Shown here: positions 8,608 through 17,372 of the stretch, piece by piece
Layout: each line of letters opens with the position of its first letter
Position numbering within the stretch: position 1 is the first letter of the stretch
Assembly (NCBI GenBank): GCA_016710265.1
Contig: JADJJL010000001.1
Coordinates: 868,001 to 932,000, forward strand
Source of the DNA: Saprospiraceae bacterium
GTDB taxonomy: Bacteria > Bacteroidota > Bacteroidia > Chitinophagales > Saprospiraceae
Length of the DNA stretch: 64,000 nt
Direction of reading: 5' to 3'
Program-made: the position numbers and the translations under genes
Notes under the pieces: generated by a model
Database searches by the model: none
What the model was told of the DNA's origin: nothing
What the model saw: only the letters and a program-made list of their open reading frames with translations

Positions 8608-11600
8608 ATGTATCAAGCATTATCAGAGAGTGTTCGATCTAAAGTCTACCTTCACCATGAAGGAGAAAACCAGGAATCTGTGCTGGTTAAGACTTCTGCG
8701 CCTTCAAGACTTTCAAAAACAGAACTTAAAAATGAATTTGAGGTAACAAAAAAATTAAATCTTTCAGGTATCAGGAAACCTGTAAGAGAAAGTATCTTTC
8801 AAAACAGAGATGGCTACTATTATGAATATATTGATGGAATAGGTTTAAATGAATTTATATTAAAAAATAGGATTGAACTAAAAACCTTTATTAAAATAGC
8901 AAAAGAAATCTCTAAAACACTTTCCGAAATTCATGAAAAAGGTTTTATACATTTAAGAATCAACAGTCACAATATAATCATTCATCCACCAGATCTAAAT
9001 ATACATGTCATTGATTTTAGCTTAGCTAGTTCGATAAAAGAAAATAAAACCATCAATTTTGCAGAATGGGGATTAGAATTAAGTTATATCGCACCTGAAC
9101 AAACCGGACATCTCAATAAAAAAGTAGATCAACGTACAGATTTGTATTCTTTAGGGATTGTTTTATATGAATTGTGGAGTGGATTTCCACCTTTTAGAAA
9201 TGAAAATGCGGCTGATACCATTCATGATCATCTTGTAAAACTACCGACATCGTTGGACCGTATTAGACCCGAAACTCCTCCATTTATCAACCTAATAGTT
9301 GAAAAACTACTAAGTAAAAATCCTGATACCAGGTACCAAAGTGCCAAGGGGTTACTGGCTGACATTTTAGAATGTGAGGAAATAATTAATTCAGGTTTGT
9401 CATTTGTCCAATTTAAACCAGGTAAAGTTGATTTACCTACCACTTTAAATATTTCCACAGGTTTCTATGGAAGAAAAAAAGAATTTAAAAAGCTATCTAA
9501 TTTATTTGACGAAGTCCATACAAGACATAAAAACAATGCTATAATTCTCATCACAGGGCAAAATGGAATTGGAAAATCAAGACTTGCAATTGAATTTTCA
9601 AAATATTGTACAGAAAATTCCGCTATTTTTTTATCCAGCAAATTAAACCAGCATGGTGTCCAACTGCCCAACCAGGTAGTCATCGATGCTTTAAAAAATT
9701 TGGCAATTTACATTCTTTCTCAAACCGATGAATCATTGGCAGAATGGAAAAAGATTATTCAAAATTCTGTAGCAGAAATTGGACAACTCTTAATAGACTT
9801 AGTGCCAGAATTTGCTTGGATTTTAGAAGCTCAGCCCAAACTCCCAAGTTTGAATGTCAATCAAGCAGAGAGTCGCTTAAATTTTCTCTTTTACAAAATC
9901 ATAGAAGGGGTGGCCAATGAAAATCACCCTGTGGTACTGTTTGTAGACGATATGCAATGGATGGACAATGCTTCTTGGAAAAATCTTGAAATACTACTAA
10001 ATGGTAAAGGGCTCTCTAATTTTATTCTTTTAGGTGCTTATTGGCAAGAACCATCGTCAGACCATCATGAATTTATAGAAAATTCTACCAGACTCATCAA
10101 CAAAAATTTACAAACTGAACAAATACAACTTCAAAATTTAAGTCAGGAAGAAATTGCAGAGTATTTATCTGATTCATTTGAAATGGAAAATTTAAATACT
10201 TTGATACAATTGGCTTATCGAAGGACCGGTGGAAATCCATTCTATCTGCAGAAATATCTGGACAGCTTGTACGTCCAAAAACATTTAGAATTTAATACTG
10301 GGTCTCAAAAATGGATCATACACTCTGAAGAAATCATTGAAATAGAATGGGCTGAAAATGTGATCAGTTATCTAAATGAACAAGTTAAACTGTTGCCAAC
10401 AGATTGTATGAGAATATTTGGCATAGCGTCATGCCTTGGTTATCATTTTAACAAAACTGATCTTTTAGAAATATCGGAAATATCTATCAATGAATTAAAC
10501 AGAATATTAAAAATATTGGTGGACAACAATTTACTAAATGACAAATCCAATGAGGAGTACCATTTTGAACATGAAACATTGCACAGTACTGCATTACAAT
10601 TATTGGATTCTTCTAAAAAGGAATTGATTCATCATAAAATTGCAAATAAATATTTATCCATACTTAATAATAAAGAGACAGGGTCATTACTTTATTATGT
10701 AACTGATCAATTTAATAAAAGCAAGAGTTGTATAACTACCGCAGAAAGATTGGAAGTGGTTCAACTAAATTACCAGACCGCATTAAGTGCAAAAAATGCA
10801 ACCGATTATGAACTTGCTTTCAAGCATTATACCACGGCCATTTCGATGCTTGAAAAAACTGATTGGAACAAACACTATGCATTAATTCTAAATTTGCACA
10901 ATGAAGCCGCAGAATGTGGAATGAAAATAGGTCAATACATTGTAGCAAATAATTTCCTTGAAATCTCTCTACAAAATGCAAAAGATTCATTTGACCGAAT
11001 ACTTGCCCATGAAATAAAATTGCTACACTTAATCGAGACCCATCAATTTTCATCTTCTATAGAATACTTATTAAAAGTACTAGATGAGATTGGATACAAC
11101 GTTAAAAGAAATCCAAGTAAATTGGAAATTCTAAAAGAATTTCTAAAAGTAAAATTTATGTTTATTGGCAAAAAACCACAAGATATCAGTCACTTACCAG
11201 AAATGACTGCTCAAGCGCCTTTGGCATTTATTAAACTCACTACCATAGCAACGGTTGCCATTTTTGGAAATGCTCCTGATATCTTACCCATAATTAATTT
11301 TAAGCAGGTATACCTTTCCTTGAAATATGGCAAATCCACATACCTGCCCTATGCAATAGCAGCGCATGGCTTCGCTATTACTGCATTTATGGGAGATTTA
11401 GACAAAGGTCATGATCTTGCCAAATCAGCTTTACAAATGACAGAAGAAGAAGATTTACCATTAATCAAAGCAAAGGTTATGGTGATCTATTATGGGTTTC
11501 TATCCTATTGGAAAAATTCCATTGTCGAAAGTAAAGCTCCGCTCAAACTTGCATATTCCATTGGGAGGCAAACAGGTGATTTGTTGTATGCAACTTTTGC

Positions 11601-13659
11601 ATTGTCTTTTCACAATGAAATAAGATTTTATACCGGAGATAATCTCACAGAGTTACTTACAGATACGACCAATGATTGTTTAACCATTAAAAATCTAAAA
11701 CAAAATTTAGTTTACATCATTTCAGAGTACCAAAGGCAAATGATTATTAATTTGGTGCAAGCAAATGAAAATCCATGGATTTTTAAAAATGAGGGATTTG
11801 ATGAATTATACGCCATCCAGGAATTAAGCAATCTGGGTGATAAAGCAAGCACATTTGGTCTTTATCATAATAAAATGCTTATTGCTTGCTTATTTAATCA
11901 ATATGAAATAGGTGAAGAATACCACAGACAAGCATCAACCTACGAAGATGAATCCACTGCCCGTCAAATAAATTATTCAGCTTATTTATTCTATTCTACA
12001 ATTACACAGATTAAAACAATTTCTTCAAATGAGTCTAAAATAAGAAATGAAATACTAAAAAGTATCCAGAAAAAAATAAAAAAACTGCAATCTCATTCTC
12101 ACTTCGCTCCTCAAAATTTCATGAACAAATATTTACTTTTGCTTGCCTTGTTAGATGAATATGAGGGAAGAATGAACCAAGCAATGGGACGTTTTTTAGA
12201 ATCCATTAAATACGCCAAAGAAGCCGGCTTTATTTGTGAAGAAGCCATTGGTCGAGAATTGTTTTCCCAATTCTTATTGAAAGCGGGTGAAAAAGAATAT
12301 GGTGAAATGATGTTGAATGTAGCCTACCAATGCTATAATAGTTGGGGCGCAATTAATAAATGCCAACAGTTGGTTAAATTATTTCCACAAATTTTGGGAA
12401 ATCAAGCAGATTTTGGTAAAGAAAGTACTATCGCTTCCTTTCAAAATATTTTTGATCTAAACACTATTATAAAATCCAATAAAATACTTTCTTCTGAAAA
12501 TAATTTGGACAGTCTTCTTACCAAAATGTTAGAGCTTGTCATGACCAACGCAAGCTGCAGTAAAGCCATTATAATTATTAAAGATTCAAAAGGGCAATTG
12601 GTTCCTTACGCATTGGGATTACAAGAAGAAATAAGTATTCTCAAAAATGAAATTCATCCATTGACCATTCTTGTTCCCCAATCATTGATTTTGTATGTGT
12701 CTCATTCTAAAACTGAATATGTAAGTCCCAATTTAAGTTTGGATAAACAATACAATTTGGACACTTATGTAAAAGCGACCAATCCAATCTCTGTTTGTTG
12801 CATACCTATTATAACCAATCAGGCCCTATTGGGAATTATTTATCTTGAAAATAATCTTGCGGAAAATGCATTTGATAAAAAAAGAGTGGAATTCTTTAAA
12901 ACCATTACCTCTCAACTGGCAATTTCTATGGAAAATGTAGCACTCTATTCTGAAATGGAGATCAAAGTGACTGAAAGAACCTCCCAGTTACAACAAAAAA
13001 ATCAAGAATTAACCGTAGAAAAAAATAAATCCGATGAATTACTATTAAATATTCTTCCGGAAGAAATAGCCACAGAATTAAAGGAAAATGGTAAATCTAT
13101 TGCAAAGAAATATGAACAGGTGACCATACTTTTTTCTGACATTAAAGATTTTACTTTAATTTCTGAACTTATGGAAGCAGAAGAATTGGTTTCCGAGTTG
13201 GATACATGTTTTAAAAAGTTTGATGAAATTATAATAGAATTTGGACTGGAGAAAATAAAAACTGTAGGTGACGCATATCTTGCAGTTGGTGGTTTACCGG
13301 ACAACAATAAAGCCACAGCATTAGATGTTGTTACAGCTGCATTCAAAATGGTTGAATTTACTTCACAAAGAGTAAACGATCGAAAAAAACAAAACAAACC
13401 TGGTTTTGAAATTCGTGTTGGTATCAATACCGGTTCCGTCGTATCAGGAATTGTAGGTATTAAAAAATTCCAATTTGACATTTGGGGAAATGCAGTCAAC
13501 CTGGCAGCAAGATTAGAACAAAGTTCAGAACCAGGTCGAATAAATATTTCTTCCTCTACTTATGAACTAATTAAAAAGACTTTCAGCTGCGAGTATCGTG
13601 GAAGAATTCCAGCCAAAGGGATTGGAGATATTGATATGTATTTTGTGAATGATCAATAA
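8608..13659 (+). CDS. Degenerate kinase - AAA ATPase - GAF - class III adenylate cyclase multidomain protein
   Basis: A 1683-residue cytoplasmic signalling protein. Residues about 1-260 form a Ser/Thr-kinase fold with K28 and D136 kept, but the catalytic loop reads HLRINSHN (115-122) instead of HRDLKPxN and DFG is DFS (136-138), so it is probably a pseudokinase. An AAA/STAND-type ATPase follows (Walker A GQNGIGKS 317-324, Walker B VVLFVDD near 446), then about 700 residues of helical TPR-like repeats, a GAF domain (about 1295-1440), a short coiled coil and a C-terminal class III cyclase. Cyclase metal ligands D1511 and D1555, adenine-selecting K1551 and D1624, and N1631/R1635 are all present, indicating ATP use. 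The layout parallels the known kinase-ATPase-histidine-kinase proteins but ends in a cyclase. It is monocistronic. Confidence 0.88.
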   Translation: MYQALSESVRSKVYLHHEGENQESVLVKTSAPSRLSKTELKNEFEVTKKLNLSGIRKPVRESIFQNRDGYYYEYIDGIGLNEFILKNRIELKTFIKIAKEISKTLSEIHEKGFIHLRINSHNIIIHPPDLNIHVIDFSLASSIKENKTINFAEWGLELSYIAPEQTGHLNKKVDQRTDLYSLGIVLYELWSGFPPFRNENAADTIHDHLVKLPTSLDRIRPETPPFINLIVEKLLSKNPDTRYQSAKGLLADILECEEIINSGLSFVQFKPGKVDLPTTLNISTGFYGRKKEFKKLSNLFDEVHTRHKNNAIILITGQNGIGKSRLAIEFSKYCTENSAIFLSSKLNQHGVQLPNQVVIDALKNLAIYILSQTDESLAEWKKIIQNSVAEIGQLLIDLVPEFAWILEAQPKLPSLNVNQAESRLNFLFYKIIEGVANENHPVVLFVDDMQWMDNASWKNLEILLNGKGLSNFILLGAYWQEPSSDHHEFIENSTRLINKNLQTEQIQLQNLSQEEIAEYLSDSFEMENLNTLIQLAYRRTGGNPFYLQKYLDSLYVQKHLEFNTGSQKWIIHSEEIIEIEWAENVISYLNEQVKLLPTDCMRIFGIASCLGYHFNKTDLLEISEISINELNRILKILVDNNLLNDKSNEEYHFEHETLHSTALQLLDSSKKELIHHKIANKYLSILNNKETGSLLYYVTDQFNKSKSCITTAERLEVVQLNYQTALSAKNATDYELAFKHYTTAISMLEKTDWNKHYALILNLHNEAAECGMKIGQYIVANNFLEISLQNAKDSFDRILAHEIKLLHLIETHQFSSSIEYLLKVLDEIGYNVKRNPSKLEILKEFLKVKFMFIGKKPQDISHLPEMTAQAPLAFIKLTTIATVAIFGNAPDILPIINFKQVYLSLKYGKSTYLPYAIAAHGFAITAFMGDLDKGHDLAKSALQMTEEEDLPLIKAKVMVIYYGFLSYWKNSIVESKAPLKLAYSIGRQTGDLLYATFALSFHNEIRFYTGDNLTELLTDTTNDCLTIKNLKQNLVYIISEYQRQMIINLVQANENPWIFKNEGFDELYAIQELSNLGDKASTFGLYHNKMLIACLFNQYEIGEEYHRQASTYEDESTARQINYSAYLFYSTITQIKTISSNESKIRNEILKSIQKKIKKLQSHSHFAPQNFMNKYLLLLALLDEYEGRMNQAMGRFLESIKYAKEAGFICEEAIGRELFSQFLLKAGEKEYGEMMLNVAYQCYNSWGAINKCQQLVKLFPQILGNQADFGKESTIASFQNIFDLNTIIKSNKILSSENNLDSLLTKMLELVMTNASCSKAIIIIKDSKGQLVPYALGLQEEISILKNEIHPLTILVPQSLILYVSHSKTEYVSPNLSLDKQYNLDTYVKATNPISVCCIPIITNQALLGIIYLENNLAENAFDKKRVEFFKTITSQLAISMENVALYSEMEIKVTERTSQLQQKNQELTVEKNKSDELLLNILPEEIATELKENGKSIAKKYEQVTILFSDIKDFTLISELMEAEELVSELDTCFKKFDEIIIEFGLEKIKTVGDAYLAVGGLPDNNKATALDVVTAAFKMVEFTSQRVNDRKKQNKPGFEIRVGINTGSVVSGIVGIKKFQFDIWGNAVNLAARLEQSSEPGRINISSSTYELIKKTFSCEYRGRIPAKGIGDIDMYFVNDQ

Positions 13660-13698
13660 TATCTTTTTAATTTAAAGGATTCCTTTTATTTACAAATG

Positions 13699-15147
13699 TT
13701 ATTTAACATTGGTCAATCCCCATATGAAATCTGCATTGTAACCATAGCCCCTCGTGGTAGTATCGCTGGTCAGAAATCTTGCATTGCTATGACAACCCAT
13801 ACAACTGGAGTTCTTTTGTTCAAAAGTTTCTAGGACTGTATTTGCCATAATATTAGGTGTATATCCTTCTCCCGAAGTAAACAAAGTAGGAAGAAAGGGC
13901 CATTGTGTCCCAACCAATTGATAATACTGCCAAACGGAGTTGGAGTCAACCATTCTTATTTTTTGTCGATAGCGATCATTTATTGCATTTGTGCTCTGGG
14001 CGATTGGATTAATTCTAACAATTTGATGAGGTTGATTCCACAATTCCTTGTTTTGAGTCTTCTTCGGATTTGGTTTGTTAATTCGATTCGTATCTATATT
14101 CTCCGGATTAAAATAACTATATTTGACATTAGGATCAATATCAGGTAATCCGTCGGAGTTTAGGCCCGGTGCATTGTCAATATGCTCAAAACTACTCCAT
14201 ATCCATTGGGTAGCCTCTGAAACTTTCTGCACAATGTGCAAACCTACCAATCCCATTTCAACCGTTTGATTTGAATCATTCAGAACATTGCGTATATAAT
14301 ATCTTGATTTGTCATCTTTATCAGTCATGATTCTCCAAGCAGATTTAATGATGGAGGAGTTTGGATTTTTAAGAAAATAATAATCACCACCCATTAGTTT
14401 AAAGCTTGAGTCTACTGTATTACCGATTGAAAAATAGGCTCTCCTATATCGTTCTACTATATTTACTTGGGTATCATTTTCAATCACCTTAAGTCCTCTT
14501 GTAACTGAAGGCCAATTTTTTACAAATTCTTTTTGACCTTCTAAATTATATAGTTTTGCGTTCGTGACGTATTCGTATGCTTCACGATTGTAAAATAATT
14601 GATATAGGGTTGTATTTCTATTTTGGTCAATTAAAATATGATGATCCGCTTCCGTTTTTTCTAAAGTATTTAATTTTGGAATGGTTCTCAATTCTGAAGC
14701 AATATAAGTGAGTAAAGAATTTCCTGTCACTTGTATGTGTTGATCCCAGCTCTCAGGAATTTTACCATCCTTGGTATAAAGTTTATGACTTGGCATCCAA
14801 TATTCAAATACCACATGGTTGGATTTAAGTGCAAAACTTGAATTGGTATCCGGTGTACCATCCAAATTGGCTGGCCAACATGTAGCTATGAAAGTGCGCC
14901 AGGAAAAATCATCCGCGTTGTTTTGCAAATACAACACTAGGCTGTCCTTATTCTGGAAATTTGGAACATTTTGTATCAAAGGTAAATTCAAATCTGAGGG
15001 TATATTATAAAGCCCATAAAATGGATTTCTAATACCCATCAAGTTTGGACTATTAAAATTTGTATTCATTTTGCATTGTCCAAGCAAAAGTATGGCAAGT
15101 ACAATAGCGATCATCATGTGTGGAATGGCTTTAAAGTTTGATTTCAT
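13699..15147 (-). CDS. Monoheme cytochrome-like lipoprotein of unknown function
   Basis: A 482-residue protein with a hydrophobic N-terminus ending in a lipobox (LLLGQC), so probably a lipid-anchored envelope protein. A single c-type heme motif CMGCH lies near the C-terminus (about 453-457). The segments SWRTFIATCWPA and GLVGLHIVQK...SSFEHIDNAPG resemble, from memory, an uncharacterised family of single-heme proteins in Proteobacteria and Bacteroidota; I cannot name an assigned function. It starts 12 bases after the preceding 342-residue gene on the same strand and is probably the third gene of that operon. A weak hairpin at its 3' end could be a terminator. Redox function is inferred only from the heme motif. 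Confidence 0.7.
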   Translation of the reverse strand: MKSNFKAIPHMMIAIVLAILLLGQCKMNTNFNSPNLMGIRNPFYGLYNIPSDLNLPLIQNVPNFQNKDSLVLYLQNNADDFSWRTFIATCWPANLDGTPDTNSSFALKSNHVVFEYWMPSHKLYTKDGKIPESWDQHIQVTGNSLLTYIASELRTIPKLNTLEKTEADHHILIDQNRNTTLYQLFYNREAYEYVTNAKLYNLEGQKEFVKNWPSVTRGLKVIENDTQVNIVERYRRAYFSIGNTVDSSFKLMGGDYYFLKNPNSSIIKSAWRIMTDKDDKSRYYIRNVLNDSNQTVEMGLVGLHIVQKVSEATQWIWSSFEHIDNAPGLNSDGLPDIDPNVKYSYFNPENIDTNRINKPNPKKTQNKELWNQPHQIVRINPIAQSTNAINDRYRQKIRMVDSNSVWQYYQLVGTQWPFLPTLFTSGEGYTPNIMANTVLETFEQKNSSCMGCHSNARFLTSDTTTRGYGYNADFIWGLTNVK

Positions 15148-15159
15148 TTTCTACAATAT

Positions 15160-16188
15160 TTATTGTTTTTTAAATCCAAGATAGGCTTTCAATTTAGGCG
15201 GAAAGTTCGGTAGATAAGTGACTTTAAAATGGCTAAACCAAATTTTAAAATCATTTGAAACATGATGTTGATTTAAGAAATAAGAGTGGACCAAATTGCT
15301 TGAAAATTCATTTTGACAATTAAACAAGTCTTGAAACTGATTGAAAAAATGAATGGCTCTTAGAGGATCATCAAAATAACATTCAATACCAATTTTATCA
15401 AGTATCTCTTCTCGAATGTCTATGTCCAAATCCACTTGGCTTGCAAATTGTGCTGAAAGTGAAAGAATATTCATCAAAGTGCCATCCTGAACATATTTGT
15501 ATCCTATTGATTGCAGAAATAAAGGAATATTATTAGGACCTAATTTCTGAATAAATAAACGCAAGCCAGATTCGCCCCTTGCATGCATCATTCCAATTTG
15601 AGATATGACGGCTTGTTCTCCTAATATTTTATAACATTCTAATAATTTTTTTAAACTATCTGACTGAATACTTTGATTTGTAACCGTTTCAAATATTTCT
15701 TTCGTCGCTAATACAATTTCTAGTTTGTTGGCTTTCAAATTCGGTCCATAAAAAAAACTGAATGCAGGGTTGTTTGTTTGAATATCATTCTTATCAAATT
15801 CAAGCCAAATATTTTGAATGGTCGATTTCCATTTGATTTCCCAGTTAGTTTGAAATTTTATAAGAGAATCCAATGATTGGATATTTTTTGGATGCTTCCA
15901 GATTTTATTTTGAAAAGGAAATAAGAAATTTCTAAATTGTATAGGAGAATGAAAACAAATTAAAAAATCGGGTTCCAATTTAGTTTCTTGAAGATGAAAC
16001 TCATATCCAAAATAATCACTAACAGAAAGAGGTACCCCTTCTAATAAGGATATTACTTCATTAAAATAATCTTCATTAATATGTTTAAAAGGTCCAAAAT
16101 TTTTAAATTTTTCTAAAACATGGACCAAGCATAAACCTACAAAAGCAGGATTATCTTCCTTTTTTGTAATATCAGGTAGCGACACCAC
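15160..16188 (-). CDS. Unrecognised 342-residue protein of the peptide operon
   Basis: I do not recognise this protein with confidence. There is no signal peptide or membrane segment, so it is cytoplasmic. Notable segments are IWLEFDKND near 135, a FFYGP patch, MMHARGESGLRLFI near 207, IGIECYFDD near 266 and the C-terminal KLKAYLGF. It has the look of an uncharacterised family I remember beside peptide natural-product precursors, but that is recollection, not a match. The first usable start is GTG at 16188; the frame is open back to a stop at 16222-16224 with no ATG, so the true N-terminus is uncertain. It follows the small repeat peptide in the same reading frame across two stop codons, and precedes a heme lipoprotein by 12 bases. 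Confidence 0.6.
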   Translation of the reverse strand: MVSLPDITKKEDNPAFVGLCLVHVLEKFKNFGPFKHINEDYFNEVISLLEGVPLSVSDYFGYEFHLQETKLEPDFLICFHSPIQFRNFLFPFQNKIWKHPKNIQSLDSLIKFQTNWEIKWKSTIQNIWLEFDKNDIQTNNPAFSFFYGPNLKANKLEIVLATKEIFETVTNQSIQSDSLKKLLECYKILGEQAVISQIGMMHARGESGLRLFIQKLGPNNIPLFLQSIGYKYVQDGTLMNILSLSAQFASQVDLDIDIREEILDKIGIECYFDDPLRAIHFFNQFQDLFNCQNEFSSNLVHSYFLNQHHVSNDFKIWFSHFKVTYLPNFPPKLKAYLGFKKQ

Positions 16189-16227
16189 TCTATTCCAGAA
16201 TTGACAGGAATGGAGTAATAATTATGA

Positions 16228-16497
16228 TTATGTGGTGGTATTCCAGTAGGCCTGATTTTGATCTGGCGTAGTATTCCAATAAGCCGAGTTTGTATCAGGT
16301 GAATGATTTGCCATATATGCATTGTAAATGGCATTGATGTCTTCTATATCCGACCCAGATAGATCAGAAGTTGGGGGCATATCATATTTTGCAATATTGA
16401 TAGCTTCTTCAAGCGAAACAGCCAATACCTCAGATGGATACTGTGATTTCATGTCTGCTGGCAATACATCGCCAATTGTTAAATCTGATTTTTCCAT
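16228..16497 (-). CDS. Small peptide with a C-terminal 11-residue tandem repeat (candidate peptide precursor)
   Basis: An 89-residue acidic protein without signal peptide. Residues about 1-65 are leader-like (MEKSDLTIGDVLPADMKSQY...). The C-terminus consists of two direct repeats, PDTNSAYWNTT and PDQNQAYWNTT, plus a final T. Of the 11 paired codons three are identical, six differ synonymously and two change the amino acid, which points to selection on the peptide sequence. It has its own -7 box and heads an operon with an unrecognised 342-residue protein and a heme lipoprotein. An organisation of leader plus repeated core resembles precursors of ribosomally made, modified peptides; no modifying enzyme family is recognised, so this is a hypothesis. 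It could also be a small structural protein. Confidence 0.65.
   Translation of the reverse strand: MEKSDLTIGDVLPADMKSQYPSEVLAVSLEEAINIAKYDMPPTSDLSGSDIEDINAIYNAYMANHSPDTNSAYWNTTPDQNQAYWNTTT
16234..16299 (-). repeat. 33-bp direct repeat encoding P-D-x-N-x-A-Y-W-N-T-T twice
   Basis: Units 16267-16299 and 16234-16266 (minus strand). Nine of 11 residues are identical while most codons differ at the third base. Confidence 0.9.
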
Positions 16498-16517
16498 GGT
16501 TTTTTGTTTTGTGTATG

Positions 16518-16525
16518 CAAATATA
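16518..16525 (-). promoter_or_regulatory. -7 promoter box of the repeat-peptide operon
   Basis: The minus strand reads TATATTTG, a full TAnnTTTG match, 20 bases before the ATG at 16497. It gives a leader of about 14 bases. Confidence 0.6.
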
Positions 16526-16669
16526 CTTTATAAACTTATAAATCTATTTGAATAAATTATTATGGTGTTAATCTATTGATATTCAATTGATAAAATAATT
16601 TATTAAGTCATTTATATTGGAATAACCGGAATCCATTGGAAAATAAAAGTAAATCTTATGAAAGAAGAG

Positions 16670-16743
16670 TAGCGTGGGGGAGGCTTGAACTCCCGACCTT
16701 GCGATTATGAATCGCACGCTCTGACCAGCTGAGCTACCACGCC
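16670..16743 (-). tRNA. tRNA-Met (anticodon CAT)
   Basis: A complete cloverleaf on the minus strand: acceptor GGCGTGG pairs with CCACGCT (one G-T), the D arm contains AGCTCAGCTGGTCAGAG, the anticodon stem TGCGA/TCGCA carries loop TTCATAA (CAT), and the T arm is GGGAG-TTCAAGC-CTCCC. The discriminator base is A and CCA is not encoded. CAT could also be the initiator or a lysidine-modified Ile tRNA; the unmatched-free acceptor top (G1-T72 wobble) does not settle this. The flanking gap 16498-16967 holds nothing else I can see. Confidence 0.95.
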
Positions 16744-16967
16744 ATCTAAAGAACTGATAATGAACTTCTTAATTAAGTTATAGTTCAAAATGGATGGCAA
16801 AGATAGGAATTGTTTTGGATAAGATTGGCAATGGAAAAGAATTTATTGATGGTCTTGAATCAATTTCTATTCTCCATTTTTAGTAGCTCAGTATTTAAGC
16901 TTATTTTAACCTCATAGAAATATACCTAATCAAGTTTTTCTCGTCCAAGTATCAAATTCATGCTATT

Positions 16968-17372
16968 ATGAAAAAGCGATTTAATCTTTCTATTGGATAC
17001 TTGCAAGCTGTAGTTTTAGGAATAACCCTCAGTTTGTTTCTGACTTCTTGTCTTAGACAAACCAAAAATAATGATGTTCTTAAAATTAGTACCCAATCTA
17101 AAAAGCAAAGTTCCAAAAAAATAAGTCAGGTTTCAAAGAAAGCTTTATCCAAGAAAAACAATATCAATATTGCAAAAAATGATACTGTATTAATAATAAA
17201 TGAAGAAATAGAAGTCGCGAATCAAGTAGAACAAGAAAGTCAAATGACTTCAGATTCTTCTATCGTGAATAATATTGATTATTCAGATAGTATAGAACTT
17301 GAAAACTATTTTGCCGAACTAGAAAAAGTAGAAGTGGACAGTTCAGATTTTGTTTTAATCAAAGATTATTAA
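16968..17372 (+). CDS. Small lipoprotein, function unknown
   Basis: A 134-residue protein with a basic N-terminus, a hydrophobic stretch and a lipobox (FLTSC, Cys about 28), so probably membrane-anchored. The mature part is a lysine- and serine-rich segment followed by an acidic tail, mostly low complexity and likely unstructured. No domain is recognised. Its stop overlaps the bamA stop by four bases in convergent orientation. No clear -7 box was found upstream. Confidence 0.65.
   Translation: MKKRFNLSIGYLQAVVLGITLSLFLTSCLRQTKNNDVLKISTQSKKQSSKKISQVSKKALSKKNNINIAKNDTVLIINEEIEVANQVEQESQMTSDSSIVNNIDYSDSIELENYFAELEKVEVDSSDFVLIKDY

Noticed and set aside
8608..9400. Calling the N-terminal kinase domain an active Ser/Thr kinase
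   Set aside because: The HRD Asp, the catalytic-loop Lys and the DFG glycine are all replaced.
13002..13499. A 165-codon open frame antisense to the cyclase domain
   Set aside because: It is the shadow of a strongly conserved coding region; it has no promoter and its translation is low-complexity Ser-rich.
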